Source of the DNA: Streptomyces sp. NBC_00620
Lineage (GTDB): Bacteria; Actinomycetota; Actinomycetes; Streptomycetales; Streptomycetaceae
DNA: 64,000 bases
Reading direction: 5' to 3'
NCBI RefSeq assembly: GCF_026341825.1
Contig: NZ_JAPENY010000001.1
Coordinates: 2,108,001 to 2,172,000, forward strand
In this document: positions 24,530 through 33,770 of the stretch, piece by piece
How positions within the stretch are numbered: position 1 is the stretch's first letter
Layout of the letters: each line of letters begins with the position of its first letter
Notes under the pieces: generated by a model
What the model was told of the DNA's origin: nothing
What the model saw: the letters and a program-made list of their open reading frames with translations, nothing else
Databases searched by the model: none
Translations under genes and position numbers: made by a program

Positions 24530-25351
24530 CTACGCCTGCGGCAGCGTTTCGCCCTGCACGGCCTGGATGTCGAGTTCCACCTTCAGCGTCGTGCCGATGG
24601 CGGCGATGCCCGCCTGGACGACCTGGTTGTAGTTCATGGCGAAGTCCTCGCGGTGCAGGTCGGCGGTGGCGCGGAAGGCGGCGCGGGTGCCGCCCCAGGG
24701 GTCGGCGCCGGTGCCGAGGTAGGCCAGGTTCAGGTCGACCGGGCGTACGACGCCGTGCATGGTCAGTTCGCCGTGGACGGTCCAGCGGTCGGAGCCCGCG
24801 GGAGTGAGGCCCGTCGAGTGGTAGGTGATCTCGGGATACCTGACGACGTCCAGGAAGTCCGGGGACTTCAGGTGTTCGTCGCGCATCGCGTTGCCGGTGT
24901 CGATGGAGGACGCGTCGATCACGGCCTCGACGCGGGACTTGGCCGTCTCGTCCGGGGCGATCTCGATCCGGCCCCGGAATCCGGTGAAACGGCCGTGCAC
25001 GCTGGAGATGCCCAGGTGCTGGGCCACGGCTCCGACGGACGAGTGTGCGGGGTCGATGGTCCAGGGGCCGGGCGGCGGCAGTTCGGTGCCGCCCTGGCGG
25101 GCGAGGGTCACATTGCCGGCATCGGCCCGTCCGCTCGCCGTGACGATGGCGCTGGAGGCCGCGGGCGCGTAGCCGACCGCCGTGACGATCACCGTGTACG
25201 CGCCGGGAGCGAGCGGGGTCGTGTCGCGCACGGCTCCTTCGGTGTCCGCCTCGGCACGCAGCACCTGCGCGCCGGTCATGTCGGTCAGCGTGACGACCGC
25301 GTGCGACACGGCCCATCCGTCCCGCGTACGAATCCTTGCGGTCAGTCCCAT
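24530..25351 (-). CDS. YceI-domain protein with N-terminal carboxypeptidase-regulatory-like domain
   Basis: 273 residues. Residues about 5-85 are a beta-sandwich of the CarboxypepD_reg type (GWAVSHAVVTLTDMTGAQVL, then PGAYTVIVTAVGYAP). Residues about 95-270 are a YceI lipocalin-like domain (WTIDPAHSSVGAVAQHLGIS, then GELTMHGVVRPVDL) that binds polyisoprenoid or amphiphilic lipids. No signal peptide is present, so it is cytoplasmic unless secreted otherwise. GGGAGA eight bases before the ATG at 25351 supports the start. The same regulatory-like domains occur at the end of the neighbouring transporter on the same strand, so the two gene products probably interact. Confidence 0.85.
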   Translation of the reverse strand: MGLTARIRTRDGWAVSHAVVTLTDMTGAQVLRAEADTEGAVRDTTPLAPGAYTVIVTAVGYAPAASSAIVTASGRADAGNVTLARQGGTELPPPGPWTIDPAHSSVGAVAQHLGISSVHGRFTGFRGRIEIAPDETAKSRVEAVIDASSIDTGNAMRDEHLKSPDFLDVVRYPEITYHSTGLTPAGSDRWTVHGELTMHGVVRPVDLNLAYLGTGADPWGGTRAAFRATADLHREDFAMNYNQVVQAGIAAIGTTLKVELDIQAVQGETLPQA

Positions 25352-25461
25352 CCCGTTTTCTCCCTGCAAAGTACTGAAAAGTGCTGCTGGTCGGTCAAAA
25401 AAGACCGGCCCGTGAGGGCGCGCCTCCGCTCAGAGCGCGCGCCCCACGGGCCGGGGTCCGG

Positions 25462-27963
25462 TTACTCGCCGGGGTGGGCGAGTTCGATGTCGTGGGCGTC
25501 GACGCCGCGGCCGTTGACGGTGAGCGCGGTGGCCACCGGCGGGTAACCCGTCGCGATGACCGTGTACTCGCCGCTGTCCAGGTCGGTGAAGGCGTACGCC
25601 CCGTCCGTGCCGGTCCTGGCGGTGCCGACCACGTTCCCGGCCGCGTCGACCAGCGTGACCCGCGCGTCGCCGAGCGGCCCGCCCGGTGCCCGTACGACAC
25701 CCTGGACCAGGGCGCCCGAGGCGAGTTCGACCTCGACCCGGGTCACGCCTGCGCCGCCGACCTCGACGGGCAGGGCCACGGGCCGGTGTCCGGCGGCGTT
25801 GACCGCGACGGTCACCGAACCGGGGATCAGCTCGGCGAACGTGAACTCGCCCTGCTCACCGGTGGTTCCGGTGGCCAATACGTCACCGCGCACGTCGGTC
25901 ACGATGACCATGGCGTCCTTGACCGGGGTCCCGCTCTCGGAGGCCCGCACGACACCGCTCAGCCCGCTGGTGCCGCTCAGCAGGATGTCGTACGTGACCG
26001 GCTCGTCGTTCACGAGGACCGTCGAGGCCTGCGGCTGGAAACCGTCGGCGGAGGCGATCAGTACGTAACTGCCCACGCCGGGCGCGTCGACGGCGTAGGA
26101 GCCGTCGGCCTGCGCGACCGAGCGGCCCAGCTGCCGTCCCGCGAGCGAGATCAGCGTGACCGCGGCCTGCGGCACGGGCGCGCTCTCGGCGCCGCGGACG
26201 TGCCCGCGTACCGGAATACCGCTGGACATGGGGGTGCTCTCCCTCTCTGCGGCGACTGCCGCGACTGGTGCGGCCGCGAGCTGCTGGGTGGCTTCGGGGC
26301 TCGCCTCAGGCTGTGTGACGGCCCAGCTCGGGACCTTCTCTTCAGAGGCCGGAGCCTCCGCCTCGGCGGCCTGAGCCAGCGCGCCCGAGGTCCGCAGCGG
26401 AACCTCCTTGATGAACAGCATCACGAGGAAGGCGAGCAGCGCCGTGCAGGCGGCGATCAGGAAGACGTCCGCGATGCCGTGGCCGTACGCGCTCTCCATC
26501 ACGGTGCGCAGCGGGCCAGGCAGCGTGTCCATGTCCGGGATGCTGCTGTCCGAGCCGGAACTGGCTGCGGCCGCTGCGTACTTGGGGTCGAGGCCCGCCA
26601 GCCCGTCCGTGGCGTAGTGGCTGATCCTGTTGGCCATCACCGCGCCCAGCGCGGAGACGCCGATCGCGCCGCCGAGGGAACGGAAGAACGTCACCGTGGA
26701 GCTGGCCGAGCCGAGGTCGGCCGGTGCCACCTGGTTCTGCGTGGACAGCACCAGGTTCTGCATGGTCATGCCGACGCCGAGGCCGAGGAGCGCCATGTAG
26801 ACGGCGACGTGCCAGTAGGGCGTGTCGTACCGGATGGTGCCCAGCAGGCCGAGGCCCGCCGTGATCAGGACGCCGCCGCTGACCAGCCAGGCCTTCCACC
26901 TGCCGGTCTTGGTGATGATCTGGCCGGAGACGGTGGAGGCGACGAACAGGCCGCCGATCATCGGGATGGTCATGACGCCGGACATCGTCGGCGACTTGTC
27001 CCGGGCCAGCTGGAAGTACTGGCTGAAGAACACCGTGCCCGCGAACATCGCGACACCCACGAAGAGCGAGGCGAGAGAGGAAAGGGTGATGGTGCGGTTG
27101 CGGAACAGCCGCAGCGGGATGATCGGCTCGCTCGCCCTGGACTCGACGAGCACGAACAGCAGACCGAGCACGATCGAGCCGCTGACCATCGCGTACGTCT
27201 GCCACGACACCCAGTCGTACTTGTCACCGGCGAAGGTGACCCAGACAAGGAGCAGCGAGACCGCGGCGGAGATGAAGAACGCGCCGCCCCAGTCGACCTT
27301 CACGTCACGCTTCACGACGGGCAGGTGCAGGGTCTTCTGCAGCACGATCAGCGCGATGACCGCGAACGGCACACCGACGTAGAAGCACCAGCGCCAGCCG
27401 AGCCACGAGGTGTCCGTGATGACACCGCCGAGCAGCGGGCCGCCGACGGTCGCGACCGCGAACGTCGCGCCGAGGTAGCCGGAGTAACGCCCGCGCTCAC
27501 GCGGGGAGATCATCGCGGCCATCACGATCTGCGCCAGGGCGGACAGACCGCCGACGCCGATGCCCTGGACCACCCGGCAGGCGATGAGCATGCCGGGGTT
27601 CTGGGACAGACCCGCGGCGGCCGATCCCAGCACATAGACGACGAGGGCTATCTGTACGAGCGCCTTCTTGCTGTACAGGTCGGAGAGCTTGCCCCACAGG
27701 GGCGTGGTCGCGGTCATGGCCAGCAGCGAGGCGGTGACGACCCAGGTGTAGGCGGACTGGCCGCCGCCCAGGTCGCCGATGATCTCGGGCAGGGCATTGG
27801 TGACGATCGTCGACGACAGGATCGCGACGAACATGCCGAGCAGCAGACCGGAGAGCGCCTCCATGATCTGCCGGTGCGTCATCGGAGCGCCGTCGGAGGA
27901 TCCGGAGGACCCACCTCCGTGCTTGGCGTGTGCCCGCACACCGGCTGGTGTGGTCGTTGCCAT
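25462..27963 (-). CDS. DHA2-family exporter with C-terminal carboxypeptidase-regulatory-like domains
   Basis: 833 residues from the ATG at 27963, which has GAAGGAAG just upstream. Residues about 30-525 are a 14-helix MFS exporter (VAILSSTIVTNALPEIIGDL in helix 1, LWGKLSDLYSKK as motif A, GGPLLGGVI as motif C). A linker rich in A, E and P is followed by three or so repeated beta-sandwich domains (about 600-833) with the G-Y-x-L-x-A-x-GY/HxP pattern of CarboxypepD_reg/DUF1416-like folds. Such a tail is unusual on an MFS protein but known in Streptomyces. A MarR gene is upstream on the same strand and a YceI gene downstream, forming a MarR-controlled lipid or drug export unit. Confidence 0.9.
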   Translation of the reverse strand: MATTTPAGVRAHAKHGGGSSGSSDGAPMTHRQIMEALSGLLLGMFVAILSSTIVTNALPEIIGDLGGGQSAYTWVVTASLLAMTATTPLWGKLSDLYSKKALVQIALVVYVLGSAAAGLSQNPGMLIACRVVQGIGVGGLSALAQIVMAAMISPRERGRYSGYLGATFAVATVGGPLLGGVITDTSWLGWRWCFYVGVPFAVIALIVLQKTLHLPVVKRDVKVDWGGAFFISAAVSLLLVWVTFAGDKYDWVSWQTYAMVSGSIVLGLLFVLVESRASEPIIPLRLFRNRTITLSSLASLFVGVAMFAGTVFFSQYFQLARDKSPTMSGVMTIPMIGGLFVASTVSGQIITKTGRWKAWLVSGGVLITAGLGLLGTIRYDTPYWHVAVYMALLGLGVGMTMQNLVLSTQNQVAPADLGSASSTVTFFRSLGGAIGVSALGAVMANRISHYATDGLAGLDPKYAAAAASSGSDSSIPDMDTLPGPLRTVMESAYGHGIADVFLIAACTALLAFLVMLFIKEVPLRTSGALAQAAEAEAPASEEKVPSWAVTQPEASPEATQQLAAAPVAAVAAERESTPMSSGIPVRGHVRGAESAPVPQAAVTLISLAGRQLGRSVAQADGSYAVDAPGVGSYVLIASADGFQPQASTVLVNDEPVTYDILLSGTSGLSGVVRASESGTPVKDAMVIVTDVRGDVLATGTTGEQGEFTFAELIPGSVTVAVNAAGHRPVALPVEVGGAGVTRVEVELASGALVQGVVRAPGGPLGDARVTLVDAAGNVVGTARTGTDGAYAFTDLDSGEYTVIATGYPPVATALTVNGRGVDAHDIELAHPGE

Positions 27964-28052
27964 GGGCTTCCTTCTCTTACGTACGGATTCGTGCATACGG
28001 GTGCGTATATGGCCGATGCGTATCTGCCGGATTCGTGTATGCGGATTCGTAC

Positions 28053-28553
28053 TTACGCGGGTGTACGGGTGGTCAGTTCTGTCGCATACGAGTGCGGGTG
28101 AGGGGGCCGATGAGGGGCTGCCGTACGGCACTCGCCGAAGCTCTCGCGCAGCCGGGTCATGAGCCGGGTGAGCTGTCCGACCTCGTCGTCGGACCAGTCG
28201 CTCAGGCGGTCGGCGAGGAGCCGTGACGTGCGCCGGGAGAGCTCGTCGAGCTGCTCATGGCCCGCGGCGGTGAGGCGCAGGATGCGCGAGCGCTTGTCGG
28301 CCGGGTCGGGGGACCGTTCGATCCAGCCCCGGTCCGCGACGTGCGCGACGTGCCGGCTGGTCACCGACATGTCCACGGAGAGCAGCTCGGCGAGCCTGCT
28401 CATCCGCATCTCGCCGTACCGGCCGAGCAGCGTCAGCACGGCGGCCGAGCCGCCGGGGCATTCGGGCGGCAGGATCCGCCCCATGTCCCTCTTCACGGCA
28501 CCGATGGCAGAGAGCTGACGAGCCAACTCCTCGTACTGCGCCTGCTCCGCCAT
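28053..28553 (-). CDS. MarR-family regulator
   Basis: 166 residues. A winged helix runs from about residue 35 to 110 (MRMSRLAELLSVDMSVTSRH, then VADRGWIERSPDPADKRSRI, the wing with its DxRxR signature). Helices for dimerisation lie at both ends, and a histidine/proline-rich tail closes the protein. GGGAGG before the ATG at 28553 fixes the start. It lies 90 bases upstream of the exporter on the same strand, and the dyad at 28579-28603 overlaps its promoter. It likely represses itself and the exporter until a small lipophilic ligand binds. Confidence 0.9.
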   Translation of the reverse strand: MAEQAQYEELARQLSAIGAVKRDMGRILPPECPGGSAAVLTLLGRYGEMRMSRLAELLSVDMSVTSRHVAHVADRGWIERSPDPADKRSRILRLTAAGHEQLDELSRRTSRLLADRLSDWSDDEVGQLTRLMTRLRESFGECRTAAPHRPPHPHSYATELTTRTPA

Positions 28554-28578
28554 CACACCTCCCGCATTCGTTGCTTAG

Positions 28579-28603
28579 GGCAACCATAAATATGTTGGTT
28601 GCC
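28579..28603. promoter_or_regulatory. Probable MarR operator
   Basis: GGCAACCA and TGGTTGCC are perfect inverted arms around nine AT-rich bases, 26 bases upstream of the marR start. The AT-rich centre probably overlaps the -10 region. Confidence 0.75.
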
Positions 28604-28787
28604 GCAGGCAAACTAAATCGGGGGTAAGGGGCTAAAAACTTGGCAAAGGCAAGTATTGGCGAACGTAAACTCGCAGGTCGGGAGGGTGGTCCCGGCCCCC
28701 GCGTGAGCTGTTCGGATCGCAGCGGAGGTCCCGGGGCGCAACCCCCGCACTTGGGCAACCGTCCCGCGTTCGCTAGTGTCCTGGCCC

Positions 28788-28988
28788 ATGGCAAACACCC
28801 AGGGCCCCGAGGGCAACTACGACCCCGCGGGAAGCACCCAGATGTTCCGCGCATTCGTCGACGAGGCCCCCCAGGGCCGGCAACAGCAGCAGGTGGCCGC
28901 CCAGGCGGGTCCCCGCATCGGCCTGATCATCGGCGTCGTCCTCGCCGTGGTGGTCGTCGCGGCGGTGGCCTACCTCGCGCTGAAGTAG
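28788..28988 (+). CDS. Small single-pass membrane protein, 66 aa
   Basis: A hydrophilic, glutamine-rich N-terminal half (PEGNYDPAGSTQMFRAFVDE) is followed by one C-terminal membrane helix (about 44-65, GLIIGVVLAVVVVAAVAYLA). This tail-anchored layout, with an N-terminal STQMFR phrase, recurs in Streptomyces. The function is unknown. The ATG at 28788 is used; the frame is open upstream, but the sequence there looks non-coding. Confidence 0.7.
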   Translation: MANTQGPEGNYDPAGSTQMFRAFVDEAPQGRQQQQVAAQAGPRIGLIIGVVLAVVVVAAVAYLALK

Positions 28989-29082
28989 CACGGAGGCCCA
29001 CCGAAAGGCGCCGCGGCCACTTCCACCGGAGGCCGCGGCTCCCCCATGCCGGGCCGCGGCAGCTACATCCACCGGACTTCGG

Positions 29083-29793
29083 CTACTTCCACTGGACGGC
29101 CACGTCCCGCGTCTCGATGTGCATGCCCAGCGGTACGCGCCACGCGTCGACGCATACCGTCCAGGTCTTCGTCCGCTCGGCGCCCGCGGCGATCGGCACG
29201 GGCAGCTCCTCGGCGGACTCGATCGTCGCCCAGTCGATCCCGAGCGCCCCGATGATGTGCGTCCCGAAGGTCACCGTGCCCGAACGCACCGCCGTACCCC
29301 CGGTGTTGCGGAAGACGACGGTCACCCGCTCACACCACCGCTGATCGGCGCTCTCGCGCTCGGGGGTGCCTACGGTGAGCGCGGCGGGCCCGGGTGTCGC
29401 GGGGGTCGCCGTGTCCGAGCCCGGATTCCCGCCCGTACTCCCGGAGTCCACATCGCCCGGTGAAGTCGTACGTCCGTCACCGGGACCACCGGTCGAAGCC
29501 GCCGGCCCCGACGCCTGCGCACCGCTCCCGCCGCTCCCACCGCTTGGAGTGGACGCGGCGACCGAAGTCCCGCTCCCCGCCGCACCCTTGGACGCCGAGG
29601 GCTTCTCCAGAGGGACCAACTCCACGTCCCCCGTGGGCGCCACGGCCGGGCCGGACGCGGGGCGCTGCACGGCGACGTAACCGCCCCCGCCGCCCCCGGC
29701 GCCACAGGCGACGAGCACGCCCCCCAGACACACAACAGCCGCCGAGGCACCCGCGAGGGCACCTCGGCGACCACGTATCGACTGTCTGCGCAT
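29083..29793 (-). CDS. Secreted lipoprotein
   Basis: 236 residues with a lipoprotein signal: basic MRRQSIRGRR, a hydrophobic core and the lipobox VACG, lipidated at about C30. A long low-complexity stretch of Gly, Ser, Ala, Pro and Thr spans about 33-140, probably crossing the cell wall. The C-terminal 95 residues form a compact domain (WCERVTVVFRNTGGTAVRSG, then TWTVCVDAWRVPLGMHIETR) with two cysteines that may pair and a family pattern common to Streptomyces secreted proteins. It has no known role. It stands between the 66-residue membrane protein and sigN. Confidence 0.8.
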   Translation of the reverse strand: MRRQSIRGRRGALAGASAAVVCLGGVLVACGAGGGGGGYVAVQRPASGPAVAPTGDVELVPLEKPSASKGAAGSGTSVAASTPSGGSGGSGAQASGPAASTGGPGDGRTTSPGDVDSGSTGGNPGSDTATPATPGPAALTVGTPERESADQRWCERVTVVFRNTGGTAVRSGTVTFGTHIIGALGIDWATIESAEELPVPIAAGAERTKTWTVCVDAWRVPLGMHIETRDVAVQWK

Positions 29794-29868
29794 CGCGTCA
29801 GTGTGGCTGACGCTCCGTCAAATATGAACCCTCGGGCCGCCGCTGAACACTTCCCTCTGCCGGATCCC

Positions 29869-30783
29869 TCAGTCGGAGATGAGTCCTTCGCGCAGCTGCG
29901 TGAGCGTCCGTGTCAGGAGCCGGGAGACGTGCATCTGCGAGATGCCGACCTCCTCGCCGATCTGCGACTGGGTCATGTTCGCGAAGAAGCGGAGCATGAT
30001 GATCCGGCGCTCGCGGGGCGGGAGTTTGGCGAGCAGCGGCTTGAGGGACTCGCGGTACTCGACGCCCTCCAGGGCGGTGTCCTCGTAGCCGAGGCGGTCC
30101 GCGAGGGAGCCCTCTCCGCCGTCGTCCTCGGGGGCGGGCGAGTCGAGGGACGAGGCCGTGTACGCGTTGCCGACCGCGAGGCCGTCGACGACGTCTTCCT
30201 CGGACACGCCGAGCGCGACGGCGAGTTCGGCGACCGTCGGGGAGCGGTCGAGCCTCTGCGAGAGCTCGTCGCTGGTCTTGGTGAGGGCGAGCCGCAGCTC
30301 CTGGAGCCGGCGCGGGACGCGCACCGACCAGGACGTGTCGCGGAAGAACCGCTTGATCTCGCCGACGATCGTCGGCATCGCGAACGTCGGGAACTCCACG
30401 CCGCGTTCGCAGTCGAAGCGGTCGATCGCCTTGATCAGGCCGATCGTGCCGACCTGGACGATGTCCTCCATCGGCTCGTTGCGGGAGCGGAAGCGGGCCG
30501 CCGCGTACCGGACGAGCGGGAGGTTGAGTTCGATGAGGGTGTCCCGGACATAGCCGCGCTCGGGGCTGTTCTCACCCAGTGCGGCGAGCCGCAGGAACAG
30601 GGAGCGGGACAGGGTGCGGGTGTCGATGGCTCCCGAGGTGACGGGTGCCCGGGCGGCCTCGGCGGCCGGGACGGCCGGAGCGGCATCGGGGGCCGGAAGG
30701 GCCGGGACATCGTGAAGCGCGTCGGGCGCCGGTTCGCTCTTCGTGAGCGTGAGCACCTTCGAGCTGCCCTGGTCTGCGGACAT
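29869..30783 (-). CDS. sigN: SigB/F/G-family RNA polymerase sigma factor, probably SigN
   Basis: 304 residues. After a disordered alanine/proline-rich N-terminus of about 60 residues come sigma region 2 ([20 protein letters not shown], then [19 protein letters not shown]), region 3 (VRVPRRLQEL, then LSQRLDRSPTVAELAVALGV) and region 4 (LPPRERRIIMLRFFANMTQS, then SQMHVSRLL). This is the SigB/SigF group lacking region 1. AAGGGGGTGG precedes the ATG at 30783. It is adjacent to and co-oriented with a second member; in S. coelicolor the sigN-sigF neighbours are arranged like this, which is the basis of the symbol. No anti-sigma gene is adjacent. Confidence 0.85.
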   Translation of the reverse strand: MSADQGSSKVLTLTKSEPAPDALHDVPALPAPDAAPAVPAAEAARAPVTSGAIDTRTLSRSLFLRLAALGENSPERGYVRDTLIELNLPLVRYAAARFRSRNEPMEDIVQVGTIGLIKAIDRFDCERGVEFPTFAMPTIVGEIKRFFRDTSWSVRVPRRLQELRLALTKTSDELSQRLDRSPTVAELAVALGVSEEDVVDGLAVGNAYTASSLDSPAPEDDGGEGSLADRLGYEDTALEGVEYRESLKPLLAKLPPRERRIIMLRFFANMTQSQIGEEVGISQMHVSRLLTRTLTQLREGLISD

Positions 30784-31027
30784 GCCACCCCCTTTGGGTC
30801 GCGGACGGTCGCGGCGGACGCTCCCGTCGGAGGAACGCAGCCTCCACCTGAATACCGGAGGCGAGGCCGCGGCAAACGCTCTAGCCGCAGAATGTCACAT
30901 GTCGGCAACACGCTGAAGTGACATGTCGACACAGAGGGGGTGAATAGGCCCTGGATAGAGGGGGTCTGACGGTTTTTCAGCGCCGAACAGCCGGAAAAGA
31001 CGCCGGTGAGCGATTAGCTCTTACCGG

Positions 31028-32020
31028 TTACGCCTCGATCCTGTTTGCGGATCGAAGACGCGCGAAGCTACGGGCAAGCAGCCTTGACACATGCATCTGG
31101 GAGACTCCCAGTTCCGCGCTGATCTGTGACTGCGTCAAATTGCTGTAGTAGCGCAGCAGCAGGATTCGCTGTTCGCGCTCGGGCAGTTGTACGAGGAGGT
31201 GGCGTACGAGATCGCGGTGTTCGACCCCGTCGAGGGCCGGGTCCTCGTAGCCGAGCCGGTCGAGCAGTCCGGGCAGCCCGTCGCCCTCCTGGGCGGCTTC
31301 GAGGGAGGTCGCGTGGTACGAGCGTCCGGCCTCGATGCAGGACAGCACCTCCTCCTCGGAGATCCGCAGCCGCTCGGCGATCTCGGCGGTGGTGGGCGAA
31401 CGCCCGAAGGCCGTGGTGAGGTCCTCCGTCGCGCTGTTCACCTGCACCCACAGCTCGTGCAGCCGACGCGGTACGTGGACGGTGCGCACGTTGTCGCGGA
31501 AGTACCGCTTGATCTCCCCGACCACGGTCGGCATCGCGAAGGTCGGGAACTGCACGCCGCGGTCCGGGTCGAAGCGGTCGATCGCGTTGATCAGCCCGAT
31601 CGTGCCGACCTGGACGACGTCCTCCATCGGCTCGTTGCGGCTGCGGAAGCGGGCGGCGGCGTAGCGGACGAGCGGGAGGTTGGCCTCGATCAGAGCGCCG
31701 CGCACGCGGTTGTGCTCCTTGGTGCCCGCCTGGAGCCCCTTGAGCTGGCCGAAGAGCACCTGCGTGAGGGCCCGGGTGTCGGCACCGCGGCGCCGTTCCG
31801 GGGCGACTTCCTGGGGCGGGTCCTGCACGACCACGACTTCTTGCGGCGGTGTCTGCGGGAGTGCCTGAGGCAGCGCCTGCGGGAGTGCCTGAGGCAGCGC
31901 CTGCGGGGGTGCCTGGAGGTGGGCTTGGGGCTGGTCTTGAGGCTGGGCCTGGGGCGGTGCTTGCGGAAGTGCCTGTAGCGGGGCTTGGGGCGGTGCTTGA
32001 GGCGCAGTACTGGCCGGCAC
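31028..32020 (-). CDS. sigF: Sporulation sigma factor SigF
   Basis: 330 residues from the GTG at 32020, which has GAGGTGGAG seven bases upstream and gives [11 protein letters not shown], the SigF N-terminus I recall. The first 75 residues are tandem [12 protein letters not shown] repeats. Regions 2, 3 and 4 follow ([57 protein letters not shown]). SigF is required for late spore maturation in Streptomyces. It is followed by sigN after 244 bases. Symbol confidence rests on the N-terminus and position. Confidence 0.88.
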   Translation of the reverse strand: MPASTAPQAPPQAPLQALPQAPPQAQPQDQPQAHLQAPPQALPQALPQALPQALPQTPPQEVVVVQDPPQEVAPERRRGADTRALTQVLFGQLKGLQAGTKEHNRVRGALIEANLPLVRYAAARFRSRNEPMEDVVQVGTIGLINAIDRFDPDRGVQFPTFAMPTVVGEIKRYFRDNVRTVHVPRRLHELWVQVNSATEDLTTAFGRSPTTAEIAERLRISEEEVLSCIEAGRSYHATSLEAAQEGDGLPGLLDRLGYEDPALDGVEHRDLVRHLLVQLPEREQRILLLRYYSNLTQSQISAELGVSQMHVSRLLARSFARLRSANRIEA

Positions 32021-32168
32021 GGTCAACTCCACCTCTATGATCCGTCAGATCCATCAACTCATCCGTCAAAAGCGGTCATAGCATCACAAGACATGTGCAC
32101 TGTGTGCAAGCACCGCATAACGCCGTGTTGAACGAGATTTAGGGAGAGTTGGGGCATAGGACGCAAAA

Positions 32169-32198
32169 GAGCCCCTCGCCGGTTGCGGCGAGAGGCTC
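32169..32198 (-). terminator. Terminator of the leftward Dabb/small-protein genes
   Basis: GAGCCTCTCGCCG and CGGCGAGGGGCTC-like arms pair around CAAC; on the reverse strand the stem is followed by TTTTGCG. Confidence 0.8.
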
Positions 32199-32212
32199 GG
32201 GGGCGCTACGGC

Positions 32213-32506
32213 TCAGAACGGATAGTCGGCGATCACCCAGGTCGCGAACTCACGCCACAGCGCGACGCCCGCCTGGTGCGCCGGGTGCTCCAAGTACCGC
32301 TTCAGCGCCTCGGTGTCGTCGACGGCGGAGTTGATCGCGAAGTCGTACGCGATGGGCCGGTCGGTGATGTTCCAGTCGCATTCCCAGAAGCGCAGCTCCG
32401 GGATCTGCTCGCCGAGCGCACGGAAGGCGGCGACGCCCTCGACGACGCGCGGGTCGTCACGCTCGACGCCCTCATTGAGCTTCAAGAGGACCAGATGGCG
32501 GATCAC
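32213..32506 (-). CDS. Stress-responsive A/B barrel (Dabb) domain protein
   Basis: 97 residues forming one dimeric ferredoxin-like Dabb domain: IRHLVLLKLNEGV at the first strand, a central AAFRALGEQIPELRFWECDW, and a closing YLEHPAHQAGVALWREFATW with the family H-P-x-H motif. The second GTG (32506) is taken because AGGGAG lies five bases before it. Cytoplasmic; no proven role. It sits downstream of a small membrane peptide gene on the same strand and just before sigF. Confidence 0.85.
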   Translation of the reverse strand: MIRHLVLLKLNEGVERDDPRVVEGVAAFRALGEQIPELRFWECDWNITDRPIAYDFAINSAVDDTEALKRYLEHPAHQAGVALWREFATWVIADYPF

Positions 32507-32531
32507 GGGCACTCCCTGGTGGCGCGGTGGT

Positions 32532-32711
32532 TCAGTTCTGGGCCCCGTCGGCGATCCACGTCATGAAGTCGCCGATGCCCTTAGCGGCGTTCGATATGCC
32601 CTCGAACCCTATCTGGACGTAGTCGGCGGCCTTGGCCGGATCCGTGATGATCACGTAGACCACGAAGACCACGAGCGCAAAGACGCCTATCTTCTTCGAA
32701 TTCACCGCCAT
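32532..32711 (-). CDS. Small conserved membrane protein, 59 aa
   Basis: MAVNSKKIGVFALVVFVVYV begins a 59-residue protein with one membrane helix (about 8-22). A short amphipathic part with DPAKAADYVQIG and GISNAAKGIGDFMTWI then ends the protein. GGGAGG before the ATG at 32711 supports translation. I recognise the sequence as a small protein conserved in this place in Streptomyces; function unknown. It is 25 bases upstream of the Dabb gene, likely the same transcript. Confidence 0.8.
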   Translation of the reverse strand: MAVNSKKIGVFALVVFVVYVIITDPAKAADYVQIGFEGISNAAKGIGDFMTWIADGAQN

Positions 32712-33049
32712 CGCGGCCTCCCCTGTGATTGCTGCGCCCGGTGGGCGGCCGCCTGTTGACGGCGGCGAGTGTAACCTTCACGCCCCCTTTAAGGACCAAC
32801 GGCCCGCTGGTCGAGGCCTTTTGCCGGGCCCTGCGGGCGCCCCGGGGGGCGCACGATGGACAGTGAGCCCCGGCGGATCCGACAGGAGACCGCGGGGCCG
32901 GGACGGACCCCACTGCGGGGTCCACGCCGCAGACTTCCCCCGAGACAGCGGCGCGGACCCGAGGGTCCCTCCCCATCGGGGGGAGCGGCTTGCCCCCGAA
33001 AGCCGCTTCCCCCGGCCACTTCTTCCGTCATTTCCTCCCACGCACGCAC

Positions 33050-33079
33050 GAAGGGCCCCGTCTCTCGACGGGGCCCTTC
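33050..33079 (-). terminator. Terminator of tRNA-Ser(CGA)
   Basis: GAAGGGCCCCGTC and GACGGGGCCCTTC form a perfect stem with a four-base loop, six bases beyond the tRNA 3' end on the reverse strand. Confidence 0.85.
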
Positions 33080-33084
33080 TCAAG

Positions 33085-33169
33085 CGGTAGCGGAGGGATT
33101 TGAACCCTCGGTGACTTGCGCCACACTCGCTTTCGAGGCGAGCTCCTTCGGCCGCTCGGACACGCTACC
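33085..33169 (-). tRNA. tRNA-Ser(CGA)
   Basis: 85-base class II tRNA: acceptor GGTAGCG/CGCTACC with discriminator G, anticodon arm with loop CTCGAAA (anticodon CGA), long variable arm, T arm GAGGG-TTCAAAT-CCCTC. CCA is not encoded. All stems pair. Confidence 0.95.
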
Positions 33170-33256
33170 GAGAGAGACCTTACCCCAAGGTGGGGCGTGG
33201 TCAGAAATCCGTTTCCCGTACTCCCGGGACTCGGCGGGCACGGTCGGTGGGCAGGG

Positions 33257-33748
33257 TCAGCGGGCGCGGAAGAAGTCGGTGAGGACGCGCGCGCAGTCGT
33301 CCGCGAGGACGCCCTCGATCACCTCGGGCCGGTGGTTGAGACGGCGGTCGCGTACGAGGTCCCAGAGGGAGCCGGCCGCGCCCGCCTTCTCGTCGCGGGC
33401 GCCGTAGACCACCCGGTCCACCCGGGACTGCACGAGCGCGCCCGCGCACATGATGCAGGGCTCCAGAGTGACGACGAGCGTGCACCCGGACAGCCGCCAC
33501 TCGCCCAGCTTGGCGGCGGCCCTGCGGAGCGCGAGAACCTCGGCGTGCGCCGTCGGATCGCCGGTCGCCTCGCGCTCGTTGTGCCCGGTCGCGAGCACCG
33601 TCGTACCGTCCGTGGACAGCACGACGGCGCCGACGGGAACATCCCCGCCCCGGACAGCCAGCTGGGCCTCGTCCAGGGCGAGCCGCATCGCGGCCCGCCA
33701 GCGGTCGCGTACCGGATCGGGTTGTGGAGTTTCCTTGGCTGTGCTCAC
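33257..33748 (-). CDS. tadA: tRNA(adenine-34) deaminase TadA
   Basis: 163 residues. The zinc deaminase motifs are present: H68-A-E70 (catalytic glutamate in PTAHAEVLAL) and P97-C98-I-M-C101 (LEPCIMCAGAL), with GGDVPVGAVV in the substrate region. TadA converts A34 of tRNA-Arg(ACG) to inosine; in Streptomyces genomes it sits between tRNA-Ser and the TadA-associated protein as here. The start is uncertain: the GTG at 33748 gives a 20-residue extension over the core, which begins at MRLALDEAQ. Confidence 0.9.
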   Translation of the reverse strand: MSTAKETPQPDPVRDRWRAAMRLALDEAQLAVRGGDVPVGAVVLSTDGTTVLATGHNEREATGDPTAHAEVLALRRAAAKLGEWRLSGCTLVVTLEPCIMCAGALVQSRVDRVVYGARDEKAGAAGSLWDLVRDRRLNHRPEVIEGVLADDCARVLTDFFRAR

Positions 33749-33770
33749 CCGGGGAACCTAGCGGAGGAAC

